A DNA stretch of 23,815 nucleotides from SZUA-229 sp041589175 (lineage in GTDB: Bacteria > Pseudomonadota > Gammaproteobacteria > SZUA-229). The position numbers and the translations under genes are program-made. Below, piece after piece: positions 6,847-15,027 of this stretch; positions within the stretch are counted from its first letter, which is position 1, and every line of letters begins with the position of its first letter. The notes under the pieces were generated by a model that saw only the letters and a list, made by a program, of their open reading frames with translations, was not told the DNA's origin and made no database searches. The DNA is taken from positions 1 to 23,815 of the forward strand of contig JBFHWF010000033.1 of assembly GCA_041589175.1 (NCBI GenBank), written 5' to 3'.

Positions 6847-7743
6847 ATGGTAGATAGTGTAAAAATGCTGCATGAGATCAAGTTTGCAACACGGCAACGT
6901 CTGCAGTTTATCGAGATTATGGCTTTCTATACGGGGCAGATCAGCCGCAGTATGCTGGCAAAGGCTTACGGGATATCGGACCCGGCGGCCACCAAGGATC
7001 TGAAACTGTATAATGACCTCGCTCCCGGTAATCTCGAATACAACCCCAGTTTGTTCAGTTTTGTACCGACGCAGCAGTTTGATGAAGTGTTTGCCGATCT
7101 GGAACCCGCTACCATATTGCCGATGTTTGCACAGAATCTACTTTCAGTTGATAACCCGGGTGGTAAACAGCCTATTTATGGGATTACCGTCGACAAACTG
7201 CCTCTACCCGCGCGCCTGCCGGATAAAGCCGTGTTAGCAGAAATTATTCGAGCCATGAAGTATGGTAAGCAGCTGCAAGTGGTCTATCACTCCCTGAGCA
7301 AGCGTCCAGATGATGCAACCCAGCCACGAATTATCGAACCGCATGCCCTCATTAATACCGGTCTGCGCTGGCATGTGCGAGCCTATAATCATGACGGTTA
7401 TGATTTTCGAGATTTCGTATTGTCACGCTGCACCCAGGCGAAATCACTGGAGCATAATGCCGAGTCCAGTCAGGGCTATGATGACGACTGGGTTGAAATG
7501 ATCGAATTAAAGCTACAGCCTCATCCTGGGCTTAGCGATAAACAAAGGCGCGCCCTCGCCTACGATTATCGGCTTAAAGATGGTGTGATCGAAATTCCAG
7601 TGCGGCGTGCTCTGGTAGGTTATCTGCTGCAATTACTCAAAGTTGACACGACTCAGGACGCGAGCATGAATCCGAGCGCCTATCAGCTCATTGTGGCTAA
7701 CCGGGATGAAGTCGAGGCTTTTGCAGGATGGGTCTTTGAATAG
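6847..7743 (+). CDS. WYL-domain transcriptional regulator, CapW/BrxR type
   Basis: A 298-residue DNA-binding regulator. The N-terminus (about 13-75) is a winged helix-turn-helix resembling CapW/BrxR: RLQFIEIMAFYTGQISRSML, then YGISDPAATKDLKLYNDLAPGNLEYN. The WYL domain (about 125-200) carries the ligand-pocket signatures RIIEPHALI, RWHVRAY (174-180) and RDFVLSR (188-194), followed by a WCX-like C-terminal domain (215-298). Family members are homodimeric repressors found beside CBASS, BREX and other phage-defence genes and are reported to respond to DNA damage or single-stranded DNA. Here no defence gene adjoins; it is divergent from recA and convergent with a RAYT-like gene 12 bp away. A good promoter with an overlapping palindrome suggests autorepression. 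Its true target is unknown. Confidence 0.88.
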   Translation: MVDSVKMLHEIKFATRQRLQFIEIMAFYTGQISRSMLAKAYGISDPAATKDLKLYNDLAPGNLEYNPSLFSFVPTQQFDEVFADLEPATILPMFAQNLLSVDNPGGKQPIYGITVDKLPLPARLPDKAVLAEIIRAMKYGKQLQVVYHSLSKRPDDATQPRIIEPHALINTGLRWHVRAYNHDGYDFRDFVLSRCTQAKSLEHNAESSQGYDDDWVEMIELKLQPHPGLSDKQRRALAYDYRLKDGVIEIPVRRALVGYLLQLLKVDTTQDASMNPSAYQLIVANRDEVEAFAGWVFE

Positions 7744-7755
7744 GCTGTTGGGCTA

Positions 7756-8418
7756 CTAATAAACCATATTACAGCTAACGCACTCCAGCTCCTTTTCACT
7801 ATTTTGCGCAAGCATCTCATAACGCGCCCGAAACGCGTCATTTCCCAGGGGATAATCCAGCTCCAGGGCTTTGCCAATGGCTTCGAATTCGTCTGCTGTG
7901 AATGTTTCGCATAGCGCCGTGTAAACGGATGCAGCTGGCGCATCATCTGTGGCAAGGCCATTATACAGGCCATGGGGTTGAATGAGTGCATCGGCCTGCA
8001 TACGGGTGTTATGGGCTGAACTACTCCATGTCGATTGTGGATCACCCAAAGACTCCAGGTAGCACATGCATTTGAGCAAATAGCTTTCCGCATCCAGAGA
8101 CGATGACAGGTACGCACCTTCCCACAGGGTATCAGCCCTGCCATAGGTCTGATTGATATGGTGCGTTGATTCACGGTTAACAGTTTGCATCATCTGACTA
8201 ATGCCATCCTGTGAGTAAGGCGTAGCCAGCAACATGACCTGATGCTGTTGCAGCAGGTAGGCATGAATCTGGCAATTGAACTCATCCGCTGCGCGTTTTA
8301 ATTCATCAAGGTAATACTCGTAATCCCTGTCGACAAAAAAACATGGAGATTGCTGATAGGCGCGCTGCAGGATGAGTTGCGGAACGCCGGGAAAGGTATG
8401 GTGACGCTTTAAGGACAT
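7756..8418 (-). CDS. RAYT/IS200-like (Y1_Tnp) protein with a lost HUH motif
   Basis: A 220-residue relative of REP-associated tyrosine transposases, which nick single-stranded REP hairpins. The family layout is clear: RHHTFPGVPQLILQRAYQQ for the N-terminal strand, FFVDRDYEYYLDELKRAA, a TLWEGAYLSS segment (97-106; family GTLWEGRYKSS), YLLKCMCYLE around Tyr120 (family YLLxCxRYIELNP, the catalytic Tyr region), WSS, and a C-terminal LGNDAF. The metal-binding HUH should be read in the strand YLLQQHQVMLLATP (54-67), aligned to YxLMPNHVHLLxTP. The two histidines are replaced by Gln60 and Met62. Length is normal with no frameshift, so the protein seems maintained but unlikely to cut DNA. No flanking inverted repeats were found. 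It could be a domesticated REP-binding protein. Confidence 0.8.
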   Translation of the reverse strand: MSLKRHHTFPGVPQLILQRAYQQSPCFFVDRDYEYYLDELKRAADEFNCQIHAYLLQQHQVMLLATPYSQDGISQMMQTVNRESTHHINQTYGRADTLWEGAYLSSSLDAESYLLKCMCYLESLGDPQSTWSSSAHNTRMQADALIQPHGLYNGLATDDAPAASVYTALCETFTADEFEAIGKALELDYPLGNDAFRARYEMLAQNSEKELECVSCNMVY

Positions 8419-8541
8419 TGCTGTTTCTTCGGATTATTGTTTTAAATTATTTTATGGTCTTGCGAGTGTGTAATTGTTGATATCTATCATGTGTTAAACC
8501 GGATTACCAGATTTTAAGCCTTTATTTTGTGTTATCGGCTT

Positions 8542-9093
8542 TTACTCAAGCAGAGGGTAGCGGCTGTCGATTTCATACACAACCCCGCCCTGCCGAGCAT
8601 TAGAAACAACAAGTGCAAACTCAGTAACATGCCAGTGAATCGGCTCAATATGATAATCAACGATAGATTTTCTGAACTTTCGCTGCAGGGTTATGTGGGG
8701 GCGAAATGGCCGGTTATCAGGTATGTAGTCACAGGTCTCCAGGCGCTTCCCCAGGACATCATGTAGTTGTCTGAGTGCGTGTGGCGCTACCTCGGGAGCG
8801 AGCCAGAGCACACCCGCCCGTTTAAAGCAGCCAAACTGGCTTATTTCGAGATCAAAGCCGGGGGCCGTAAGCATCGTTGCCTGTTGGCGCATACAGCTGA
8901 GCTGGTAATCATCAAGATTACCCAGAAAATGAAGGGTAAGATGTAGATTCTGTGGCGCATAGCGATGCCCGGTTTCAGTTGTGTAATATGGACTATGCCT
9001 GAAACACGCGTCCAGCTGCTGGCGTACACGGTCATCAGGCCACAGTGCATAAAAGGCCCGTGTTAGCCTGGGTTTAGCCGCTTGACTGCTCAT
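8542..9093 (-). CDS. thpR: RNA 2',3'-cyclic phosphodiesterase (2'-5' RNA ligase family)
   Basis: A 183-residue LigT/ThpR protein of the 2H phosphoesterase family, which hydrolyses 2',3'-cyclic phosphate RNA ends and in vitro reversibly joins tRNA halves through 2'-5' bonds. The two catalytic HxTx motifs are HLTL (51-54) and HITL (133-136), and the N-terminal RAFYALWPDDRVRQQL fits the family. The ATG overlaps the 3' end of pncC by 20 bp, so the two are translationally coupled in one minus-strand transcript. The physiological substrate in bacteria is not settled. Confidence 0.93.
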   Translation of the reverse strand: MSSQAAKPRLTRAFYALWPDDRVRQQLDACFRHSPYYTTETGHRYAPQNLHLTLHFLGNLDDYQLSCMRQQATMLTAPGFDLEISQFGCFKRAGVLWLAPEVAPHALRQLHDVLGKRLETCDYIPDNRPFRPHITLQRKFRKSIVDYHIEPIHWHVTEFALVVSNARQGGVVYEIDSRYPLLE

Positions 9094-9580
9094 GCAGAAT
9101 TCGCCTTAAGCCCTGGGTAGCCGCCAGGACTGCCTGCAGGCGCACGGCTTCGCGGTCACCCTGAAACCTGAAACGCATGGCTTCTATGAGTTGTCCGGGA
9201 CGTGCCCAGGCGATCCAGACAGTACCAACAGGCTTCTGTGGGCTGCCACCAGCAGGGCCGGCAATGCCGCTGATCGAAACACCAAGCTGTGCATTACAAC
9301 GGTCAAGCAAGCCCAGCACCATCTCCCTGACGACAGGCTGACTTACAGCGCCATTGCCTTCCAGCGTGGCATGGCTGACGCCCAGAAAATCCTGCTTTGT
9401 GGTATTGCTATAACTAACGATGCTGCATTCAAACCACTGTGAGCTACCATCCAGATCGGTAATGCACTTGGCCAGCCAGCCACCGGTGCAGGATTCTGCG
9501 CAGGCAATACGCATCCCGTTGCGACAAAGCTCATTGCCAAGTGCGTTCAGTTCTTTATGAATCTGTTGTGGGTAGTCCAT
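9074..9580 (-). CDS. pncC: Nicotinamide-nucleotide amidase (CinA C-terminal family)
   Basis: Converts nicotinamide mononucleotide to nicotinate mononucleotide for NAD recycling. It is a stand-alone 168-residue CinA C-terminal domain without the N-terminal molybdopterin-like domain. Diagnostic segments are AESCTGGWLAKCITDLDGSS (from residue 28), SYSNTTKQDFLGV, and GVSISGIAGPAGGSPQKPVGTVWIAWA. Genes of this family often lie near recA in Pseudomonas relatives, as here. It heads a minus-strand unit with thpR and diverges from mutS. TATAAT lies only nine bases before the ATG and no Shine-Dalgarno is visible, so the message may be leaderless or nearly so. Confidence 0.95.
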   Translation of the reverse strand: MDYPQQIHKELNALGNELCRNGMRIACAESCTGGWLAKCITDLDGSSQWFECSIVSYSNTTKQDFLGVSHATLEGNGAVSQPVVREMVLGLLDRCNAQLGVSISGIAGPAGGSPQKPVGTVWIAWARPGQLIEAMRFRFQGDREAVRLQAVLAATQGLRRILHEQSSG

Positions 9581-9589
9581 ACTGGTTAA

Positions 9590-9595
9590 ATTATA
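9590..9595 (-). promoter_or_regulatory. Candidate -10 element of pncC, close to the start codon
   Basis: The minus strand reads TATAAT followed by nine bases and then the ATG. No convincing -35 is at 16-18 bases, so the promoter is uncertain, but a start here would give a leader of zero to three bases. Confidence 0.4.
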
Positions 9596-9679
9596 TACAG
9601 CTGAAATCAGTGATATTTCTAACTTATCACGACCACGCTACCAGGCCTAGCACCGGGCATATTTTCCGTTAAACAGTCT

Positions 9680-9708
9680 TTGCGATAAGCGCATGTAAAC
9701 AGTAGAAT
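9680..9708 (+). promoter_or_regulatory. Candidate sigma-70 promoter of mutS, abutting the ATG
   Basis: TTGCGA (9680-9685), a 17-base spacer and TAGAAT (9703-9708) match the consensus at 4 and 5 positions. Only seven bases separate the -10 from the ATG at 9716, so transcription would begin at or beside the start codon. Confidence 0.5.
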
Positions 9709-9715
9709 TTGTGGC

Positions 9716-12433
9716 ATGACAACAGCCACTGAATCGACCCTCGAAGCCATCACGGACACTCCTCGGGACATACACCAGGAAATGCCGCAGAGCCAATCAG
9801 GCGCACAGCAGAATAATACAAGTGCGCCGGTTAACTCGACTGCTAAAGACAATTCGCAATCAAAACCAGACAAAACTGCACGTCACACACCCATGATGCA
9901 GCAATACCTGAAAATAAAAGCGGAACATGCAGATACCCTGCTGTTTTATCGCATGGGTGATTTTTATGAATTATTCTTTGACGATGCCAGAAAAGCCTCA
10001 CAACTTCTCGATATTACGTTAACAGCCCGTGGCAAATCCAATGGTGAATCCATACCTATGTGTGGCATCCCGTTTCATGCTGCTGATAATTACCTGTCGA
10101 GAATTATCCGTGCTGGCGAGTCAGTTGCGATATGCGAACAGGTTGGAGATCCAGCTACCTCAAAAGGTCCGGTCGAACGGCAGGTGGTTCGTATTATTAC
10201 TCCGGGTACCGTTACCGATGAAAACCTGCTGGAAGATCGTCGCGATAATTTTCTAATGGCGATTGCCGGTCAGGCCAGTCGTATTGGTATAGCGGTACTG
10301 GATGTTGGATCCGGTCGATTTTTTGTTCAACATCTGAATAGCGAAGAGCAATTACACACCGAACTTGAGCGCATCAAGCCTGCTGAGCTGCTGATTTCTG
10401 AAGATGATGCCCTTTATGCTCGTCTCAAGCAGAACAATCGTATGCGTCGCCAGCCTCCGTGGTTTTTCGAGCTGGATACCTGTGAGCGTTTATTAACCGA
10501 ACAGTTTGGTACGCGTGATCTTGCCGGTTTTGGATGCCAGGACATGCCAGAAGCAATTATGGCCGCAGGTTGCCTGATGCAATACGTACAGGACACGCAG
10601 CGCACTGCCCTGCCACATATTCAGGCTATTCGGGTTGAGCGTACCGAAGATTCCGTTTTACTAGATGCAGCCAGCCGCCGTAATCTTGAGCTGGAAACAA
10701 ATTTACAGGGTGGTAGTGAGAATACCCTGGCATCAGTTATCGATAAAACCACCACGGCTATGGGTAGTCGTTGTTTACGTCGCTGGATTAATCGGCCTTT
10801 GCGTGACCACGCATCATTGTTGCAACGTCACAAAGCCGTAGAAGCGCTCTTGAAAAATCGCGATTATGACGTCATCCAGGCTTGTCTCAGACCAGTGGGT
10901 GACATCGAACGAATTATCAGCCGAATAGCAATTAAGTCTGCTCGACCAAGAGATCTTTCTACTCTTTGCCAGTCTCTCGCGCAGTTACCTGAAATTCAGG
11001 GCTGTATGGCAAACCTGGATTCACAGCGAATTCAGGAATTGTCGACACAGATTTCAGAACACCCTCAACTCGTTGAGCTGCTTAAACAGGCAATCATTGA
11101 AAATCCACCTGTTGTGATACGGGATGGTGGCGTCATTGCCGAAGGATATGATGAACAGCTGGATGAGTTGCGTAACCTGAGTCGTAATGCAGATCAGTTC
11201 CTGGTGGATCTTGAAGCGCGTGAAAAAGCCCGTACAGGCCTGAGTACGCTTAAGGTCAGTTACAATCGAGTGCATGGTTTCTATATTGAAATATCACGCG
11301 CACAATCCGAGCAGGCACCTGATGATTACGTCCGGCGACAGACACTTAAATCAACTGAGCGCTTTATCACGCCAGAACTTAAAGAATTTGAAGATAAGGT
11401 ACTCAGTGCCAAAGAACGTGCATTAAGCCGTGAAAAGGCACTTTATGATGAGCTTCTCGAAACTCTACTGGAAAGCCTGCAGGATATGCAGAAATGTGCT
11501 GAGGGACTTGCTGAGCTTGATACGCTATGCTGCTTCGCCGAACGTGCAGACACTTTAAATTTCTGCCAGCCAGAGTTTCACGCACGCAGTGGAATTAATA
11601 TCATAGCCGGTCGCCATCCGGTGGTTGAGCAGGTTTGCCAGGATAGCTTTATACCTAACAACTGCAAACTTAATGATCAGCAGCGTATGCTTATTATCAC
11701 TGGACCTAATATGGGTGGTAAATCAACCTATATGCGACAAACAGCTTTGATCGTGCTAATGGCGCATATCGGCTCATATGTTCCCGCCGATAAGGCTGTT
11801 ATTGGCCCGGTAGATCGTATTTTTACTCGCATCGGTGCATCTGATGACCTGGCCTCTGGTCGATCAACCTTTATGGTAGAAATGACAGAAGCGGCCAACA
11901 TTCTTAATAATGCAACTGACAAGAGCCTTGTGCTGATGGACGAAATTGGACGTGGCACCAGCACGTTTGACGGACTCTCTCTGGCCTGGGCCTGTGCTGA
12001 AAATCTCGCAATTGAAAGTCGCCCCTATACGCTGTTTGCAACACACTACTTTGAATTGACCTCAATGGTTGATGAAGTTAAGAGTGTAAAAAATGTTCAC
12101 CTTGATGCTGTTGAGCACGGTGACTCAATCGTCTTTATGCATGCAGTAAAAGATGGCCCCGCTAATCAGAGCTACGGTCTGCAGGTTGCCAAACTGGCTG
12201 GTGTTCCCGTGAGTGTCATAAAAAGTGCGCGTAAGAAGCTACAATTACTGGAAAGACAGTCGGCGGGAGCTCATGAGGTATTTGTTGAAGAAACGACAGG
12301 TCAACTAGAGTTGTTTAATAACAATCCCCACCCTATTGTTGAGCAGTTACAGGAACTCGATGTTGATGATCTAAATCCAAGGCAGGCGCTCGCATTACTT
12401 TACGAGCTGGCAGAAAAGTCTCACAAGCATTAG
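9716..12433 (+). CDS. mutS: DNA mismatch repair protein MutS
   Basis: Recognises mismatches and small loops and, with MutL, starts repair. It is 905 residues long, about 50 more than E. coli MutS. The canonical N-terminus HTPMMQQYLKIKAEH begins only at residue 57; before it is a low-complexity Gln/Asn/Ser/Thr-rich extension. The mismatch-reading Phe-x-Glu is FYE (83-85). Walker A GPNMGGKST lies near 663, Walker B DEIGRGTSTFDG near 742, and LFATHYFELT follows. The C-terminus carries QLELFNN, a clamp-binding-like motif, and the tetramer segment LDVDDLNPRQALALLYEL. The start is uncertain: the first ATG has no Shine-Dalgarno but sits right at a promoter; Met23, Met60 and Met61 are alternatives. 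It overlaps or abuts nadK. Confidence 0.98.
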   Translation: MTTATESTLEAITDTPRDIHQEMPQSQSGAQQNNTSAPVNSTAKDNSQSKPDKTARHTPMMQQYLKIKAEHADTLLFYRMGDFYELFFDDARKASQLLDITLTARGKSNGESIPMCGIPFHAADNYLSRIIRAGESVAICEQVGDPATSKGPVERQVVRIITPGTVTDENLLEDRRDNFLMAIAGQASRIGIAVLDVGSGRFFVQHLNSEEQLHTELERIKPAELLISEDDALYARLKQNNRMRRQPPWFFELDTCERLLTEQFGTRDLAGFGCQDMPEAIMAAGCLMQYVQDTQRTALPHIQAIRVERTEDSVLLDAASRRNLELETNLQGGSENTLASVIDKTTTAMGSRCLRRWINRPLRDHASLLQRHKAVEALLKNRDYDVIQACLRPVGDIERIISRIAIKSARPRDLSTLCQSLAQLPEIQGCMANLDSQRIQELSTQISEHPQLVELLKQAIIENPPVVIRDGGVIAEGYDEQLDELRNLSRNADQFLVDLEAREKARTGLSTLKVSYNRVHGFYIEISRAQSEQAPDDYVRRQTLKSTERFITPELKEFEDKVLSAKERALSREKALYDELLETLLESLQDMQKCAEGLAELDTLCCFAERADTLNFCQPEFHARSGINIIAGRHPVVEQVCQDSFIPNNCKLNDQQRMLIITGPNMGGKSTYMRQTALIVLMAHIGSYVPADKAVIGPVDRIFTRIGASDDLASGRSTFMVEMTEAANILNNATDKSLVLMDEIGRGTSTFDGLSLAWACAENLAIESRPYTLFATHYFELTSMVDEVKSVKNVHLDAVEHGDSIVFMHAVKDGPANQSYGLQVAKLAGVPVSVIKSARKKLQLLERQSAGAHEVFVEETTGQLELFNNNPHPIVEQLQELDVDDLNPRQALALLYELAEKSHKH

Positions 12434-12441
12434 TGCATACT

Positions 12442-13314
12442 ATGACATTTAAAATAAACACAATCGGAATTATTGCAAAAAACCAGGGTGATGCTGTCGC
12501 CAGAACAATTACTCAACTGGTTGACTATCTTGCAACGAAATCCTGTAACATTCTTCTTGATAAGAGTGCTGAAAGCCTCGTTGAAGGTTACAGTTATGTC
12601 GATCGATCAACTCTTGCACAACAGTCTGACCTTGCAATCGTCATTGGTGGCGATGGCACGTTTCTGAGCGCAGTTCGTTCACTGGCGGATCAGAATACAC
12701 CTGTTCTTGGGATAAACCTTGGACGACTCGGTTTTCTTGTCGATATCTCGCCTGATGACATGATCGAAACGCTAGAACAGATCATGCAGGGGCAATATGT
12801 TGATGAGTGTCGGTTCCTGTTACAGGCTGAAGTCGTACGAGATGGACATGTTATTGCTGAATCCGATGCATTTAATGACGTAGTTGTTCACATACGTGAT
12901 GTTGCCCGTATGATTGAATTTCAAACTTATGTGAATGGGCGCTTTGTTAACTTTCAGCGCGCCGATGGCCTGGTGGTCTCAACACCAACCGGCTCTACGG
13001 CCTACGCACTGTCTAGTGGCGGCCCATTATTACATGCAACCCTTGATGCCATGGTGCTAGTGCCTATCTGTCCACATACACTCACCAATCGTCCTCTTGT
13101 AATAAATGGTGATAGCAAGGTAGAGATTGTTATTGGGGAAAGTAAGCAGACAACGTCTCAGGTCACTTTTGATGGTCAGACGGCGTTTGATGTTAAGCCA
13201 GGTGACCGAATTAAAATTTCCAAGAAAAATAGTAAAATCCATCTGATCCACCCATCTAATTACGATTACTACGAAATTTTGCGTAAGAAACTCCACTGGA
13301 GCGAACAGATATAA
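12442..13314 (+). CDS. nadK: NAD kinase
   Basis: Phosphorylates NAD to NADP using ATP. With the ATG at 12442 it is 290 residues and begins MTFKINTIGIIAK, as expected for the family. A GTG at 12433, overlapping the mutS stop as TAGTG, would add three residues and permit coupled translation; neither start has a good Shine-Dalgarno. The NAD-kinase signature VIGGDGTFLSAVRSL is near residue 70, followed by GINLGRLGFLVD, FNDVVVHI, and the Gly-rich RADGLVVSTPTGSTAYALSSGGP. It is the middle gene of mutS-nadK-recN; recN begins four bases after its stop. The nadK-recN pairing is common in gammaproteobacteria. Confidence 0.96.
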   Translation: MTFKINTIGIIAKNQGDAVARTITQLVDYLATKSCNILLDKSAESLVEGYSYVDRSTLAQQSDLAIVIGGDGTFLSAVRSLADQNTPVLGINLGRLGFLVDISPDDMIETLEQIMQGQYVDECRFLLQAEVVRDGHVIAESDAFNDVVVHIRDVARMIEFQTYVNGRFVNFQRADGLVVSTPTGSTAYALSSGGPLLHATLDAMVLVPICPHTLTNRPLVINGDSKVEIVIGESKQTTSQVTFDGQTAFDVKPGDRIKISKKNSKIHLIHPSNYDYYEILRKKLHWSEQI

Positions 13315-13318
13315 CGTT

Positions 13319-14992
13319 ATGCTGAATCATATTCGAATTCGAAATTTTGCCATTATCGAACACCTTGACCTCGACTTTAGTGACAAACTTACAACCCTGA
13401 CGGGTGAAACAGGTGCAGGTAAATCTATTTTACTTGGAGCACTGGGCTTGTTACTTGGTGACCGCGCTGATTCAGACAGTGTACGTGCGGGTTCGAGTAA
13501 AGCTGAAATCAGTGCCGAGTTTGACATTCAACAACTGCCCGGAGTACAGCAGTGGCTTAAAGAAAAAGAACTTGATGCGGACCAGGATTGCCTGTTAAGG
13601 CGTCGACTTGGCGCTGATGGCCGTTCACGGGCTTTTATTAACGGATCACCGGTACCGTTACAGGATATGCGGCAGCTTGGTGAAATGCTGGTGGATATTC
13701 ATGGCCAGCATGAACACCAGTCCCTGATGAAAAGTGAGATGCAGCGACAACTTCTCGATGACTATGCAGATCATAAGAGCCTGCTTACTGATGTCAGGGA
13801 AACCTATCGGCTATGGCAGGAACGTCAGCAGAAACTCTCTCAATTACAGGAAAGTTGCAAAGATCGTAATGATAGACTTGATCTATTGCGCTATCAGGTC
13901 AGTGAGTTCGAGCAACTTGATTTGCAGGAAGACGAGTACGATAAGCTGCAACAGGAACATCAGGTTCTCGCAAATGCTGATCAGCTCAATGGGGAAAGCC
14001 AGTCCGCACTACTGGCTCTTTATGATGCTGATGATAATAACCTTTATGCGTTATTGTCACAGCAAGCCCGTAAAATTGAAGGTCTGGTTGATGCAGATAA
14101 TAGCCTCTCCCCTGCTTTTGATATGCTGACAGATGCTATGGTTCAGATCGAAGAAACAGCGCATATTTTACGTGATTACATTGATAATATGAATGCCGAT
14201 CCAGAGCGCTTTGAAGACGTCGAAACCCGACTGGGAACGATTCACGATCTTTCACGCAAACATCATGTCGAACCACATCATTTGCTACAGGTATATGAAA
14301 CCTTATCCACAGAATTAGAGCAGCTTGATAATGCGGATGAAAGTCTTGAAATGCTTAGTGCAGATGTTGAGCAGCTAAAAGCCGCCTACTTCAATAAGGC
14401 TGAAAAGCTCACGGCGTCTCGTGTAAAAACAGCAAAGAAATTGAATAAATCTATCAGTAATTCTATGCAGACACTGGGAATGTCTGGTGGCCAGTTTAAT
14501 ATTGAACTGAGTAGTGCAAGTAAAGCTTCGCCATCCGGTATGGATATAATCGAGTACAAGGTCAGTACGAATCAGGGGCAGCCTTTCAAGTCACTGGCAA
14601 AAACGGCATCTGGTGGTGAATTAGCAAGAATCAGTCTAGCAATTCAGATGATCACTGCCAAGCAAGGTCGAATACCGACACTCATCTTCGATGAAGTCGA
14701 TAGCGGTGTTGGTGGTGGTACTGCTGAAATAGTGGGTCAGCATTTGCGGGCGCTCGGTGAGAGTCGTCAGGTGTTCTGTATCACACATCTACCTCAGGTC
14801 GCATCACAGGCGCATCATCACTTTCAGGTCTGCAAAGTTACTGAGAAAAAACAGACGCGTACCGAAATTATTCCTTTGGAAATGGAGCAGCGTATTGATG
14901 AGATCTCACGCATGCTAGGTGGTGTCGAGATTACGCATCAGACAGTTGAGCACGCCCGTGAAATGCTAAGTCGCTCTCAATTGAATGCCTGA
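13319..14992 (+). CDS. recN: DNA repair protein RecN
   Basis: An SMC-like ATPase that acts early in double-strand-break repair. The 557-residue protein has Walker A GETGAGKS at 29-36, a central coiled coil (about 155-365, with an apical segment), an ABC signature KTASGGELARISLAIQM and Walker B TLIFDEVDSGVGGGTAEIVG, then FCITHLPQVASQAHHHFQV. The ATG is four bases after the nadK stop, so it is cotranscribed with mutS and nadK. In E. coli recN has its own SOS promoter; here there is no room for one between the genes and I did not identify a LexA box. Confidence 0.98.
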   Translation: MLNHIRIRNFAIIEHLDLDFSDKLTTLTGETGAGKSILLGALGLLLGDRADSDSVRAGSSKAEISAEFDIQQLPGVQQWLKEKELDADQDCLLRRRLGADGRSRAFINGSPVPLQDMRQLGEMLVDIHGQHEHQSLMKSEMQRQLLDDYADHKSLLTDVRETYRLWQERQQKLSQLQESCKDRNDRLDLLRYQVSEFEQLDLQEDEYDKLQQEHQVLANADQLNGESQSALLALYDADDNNLYALLSQQARKIEGLVDADNSLSPAFDMLTDAMVQIEETAHILRDYIDNMNADPERFEDVETRLGTIHDLSRKHHVEPHHLLQVYETLSTELEQLDNADESLEMLSADVEQLKAAYFNKAEKLTASRVKTAKKLNKSISNSMQTLGMSGGQFNIELSSASKASPSGMDIIEYKVSTNQGQPFKSLAKTASGGELARISLAIQMITAKQGRIPTLIFDEVDSGVGGGTAEIVGQHLRALGESRQVFCITHLPQVASQAHHHFQVCKVTEKKQTRTEIIPLEMEQRIDEISRMLGGVEITHQTVEHAREMLSRSQLNA

Positions 14993-15027
14993 TCTTTAAC
15001 TGGATATAGTTAGAGATTAGTTACCGA

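Noticed and set aside
7683..8174. A long frame overlapping the RAYT-like gene on the same strand
   Set aside because: It is the shifted frame of a gene with clear family motifs; its translation has no recognisable domain.
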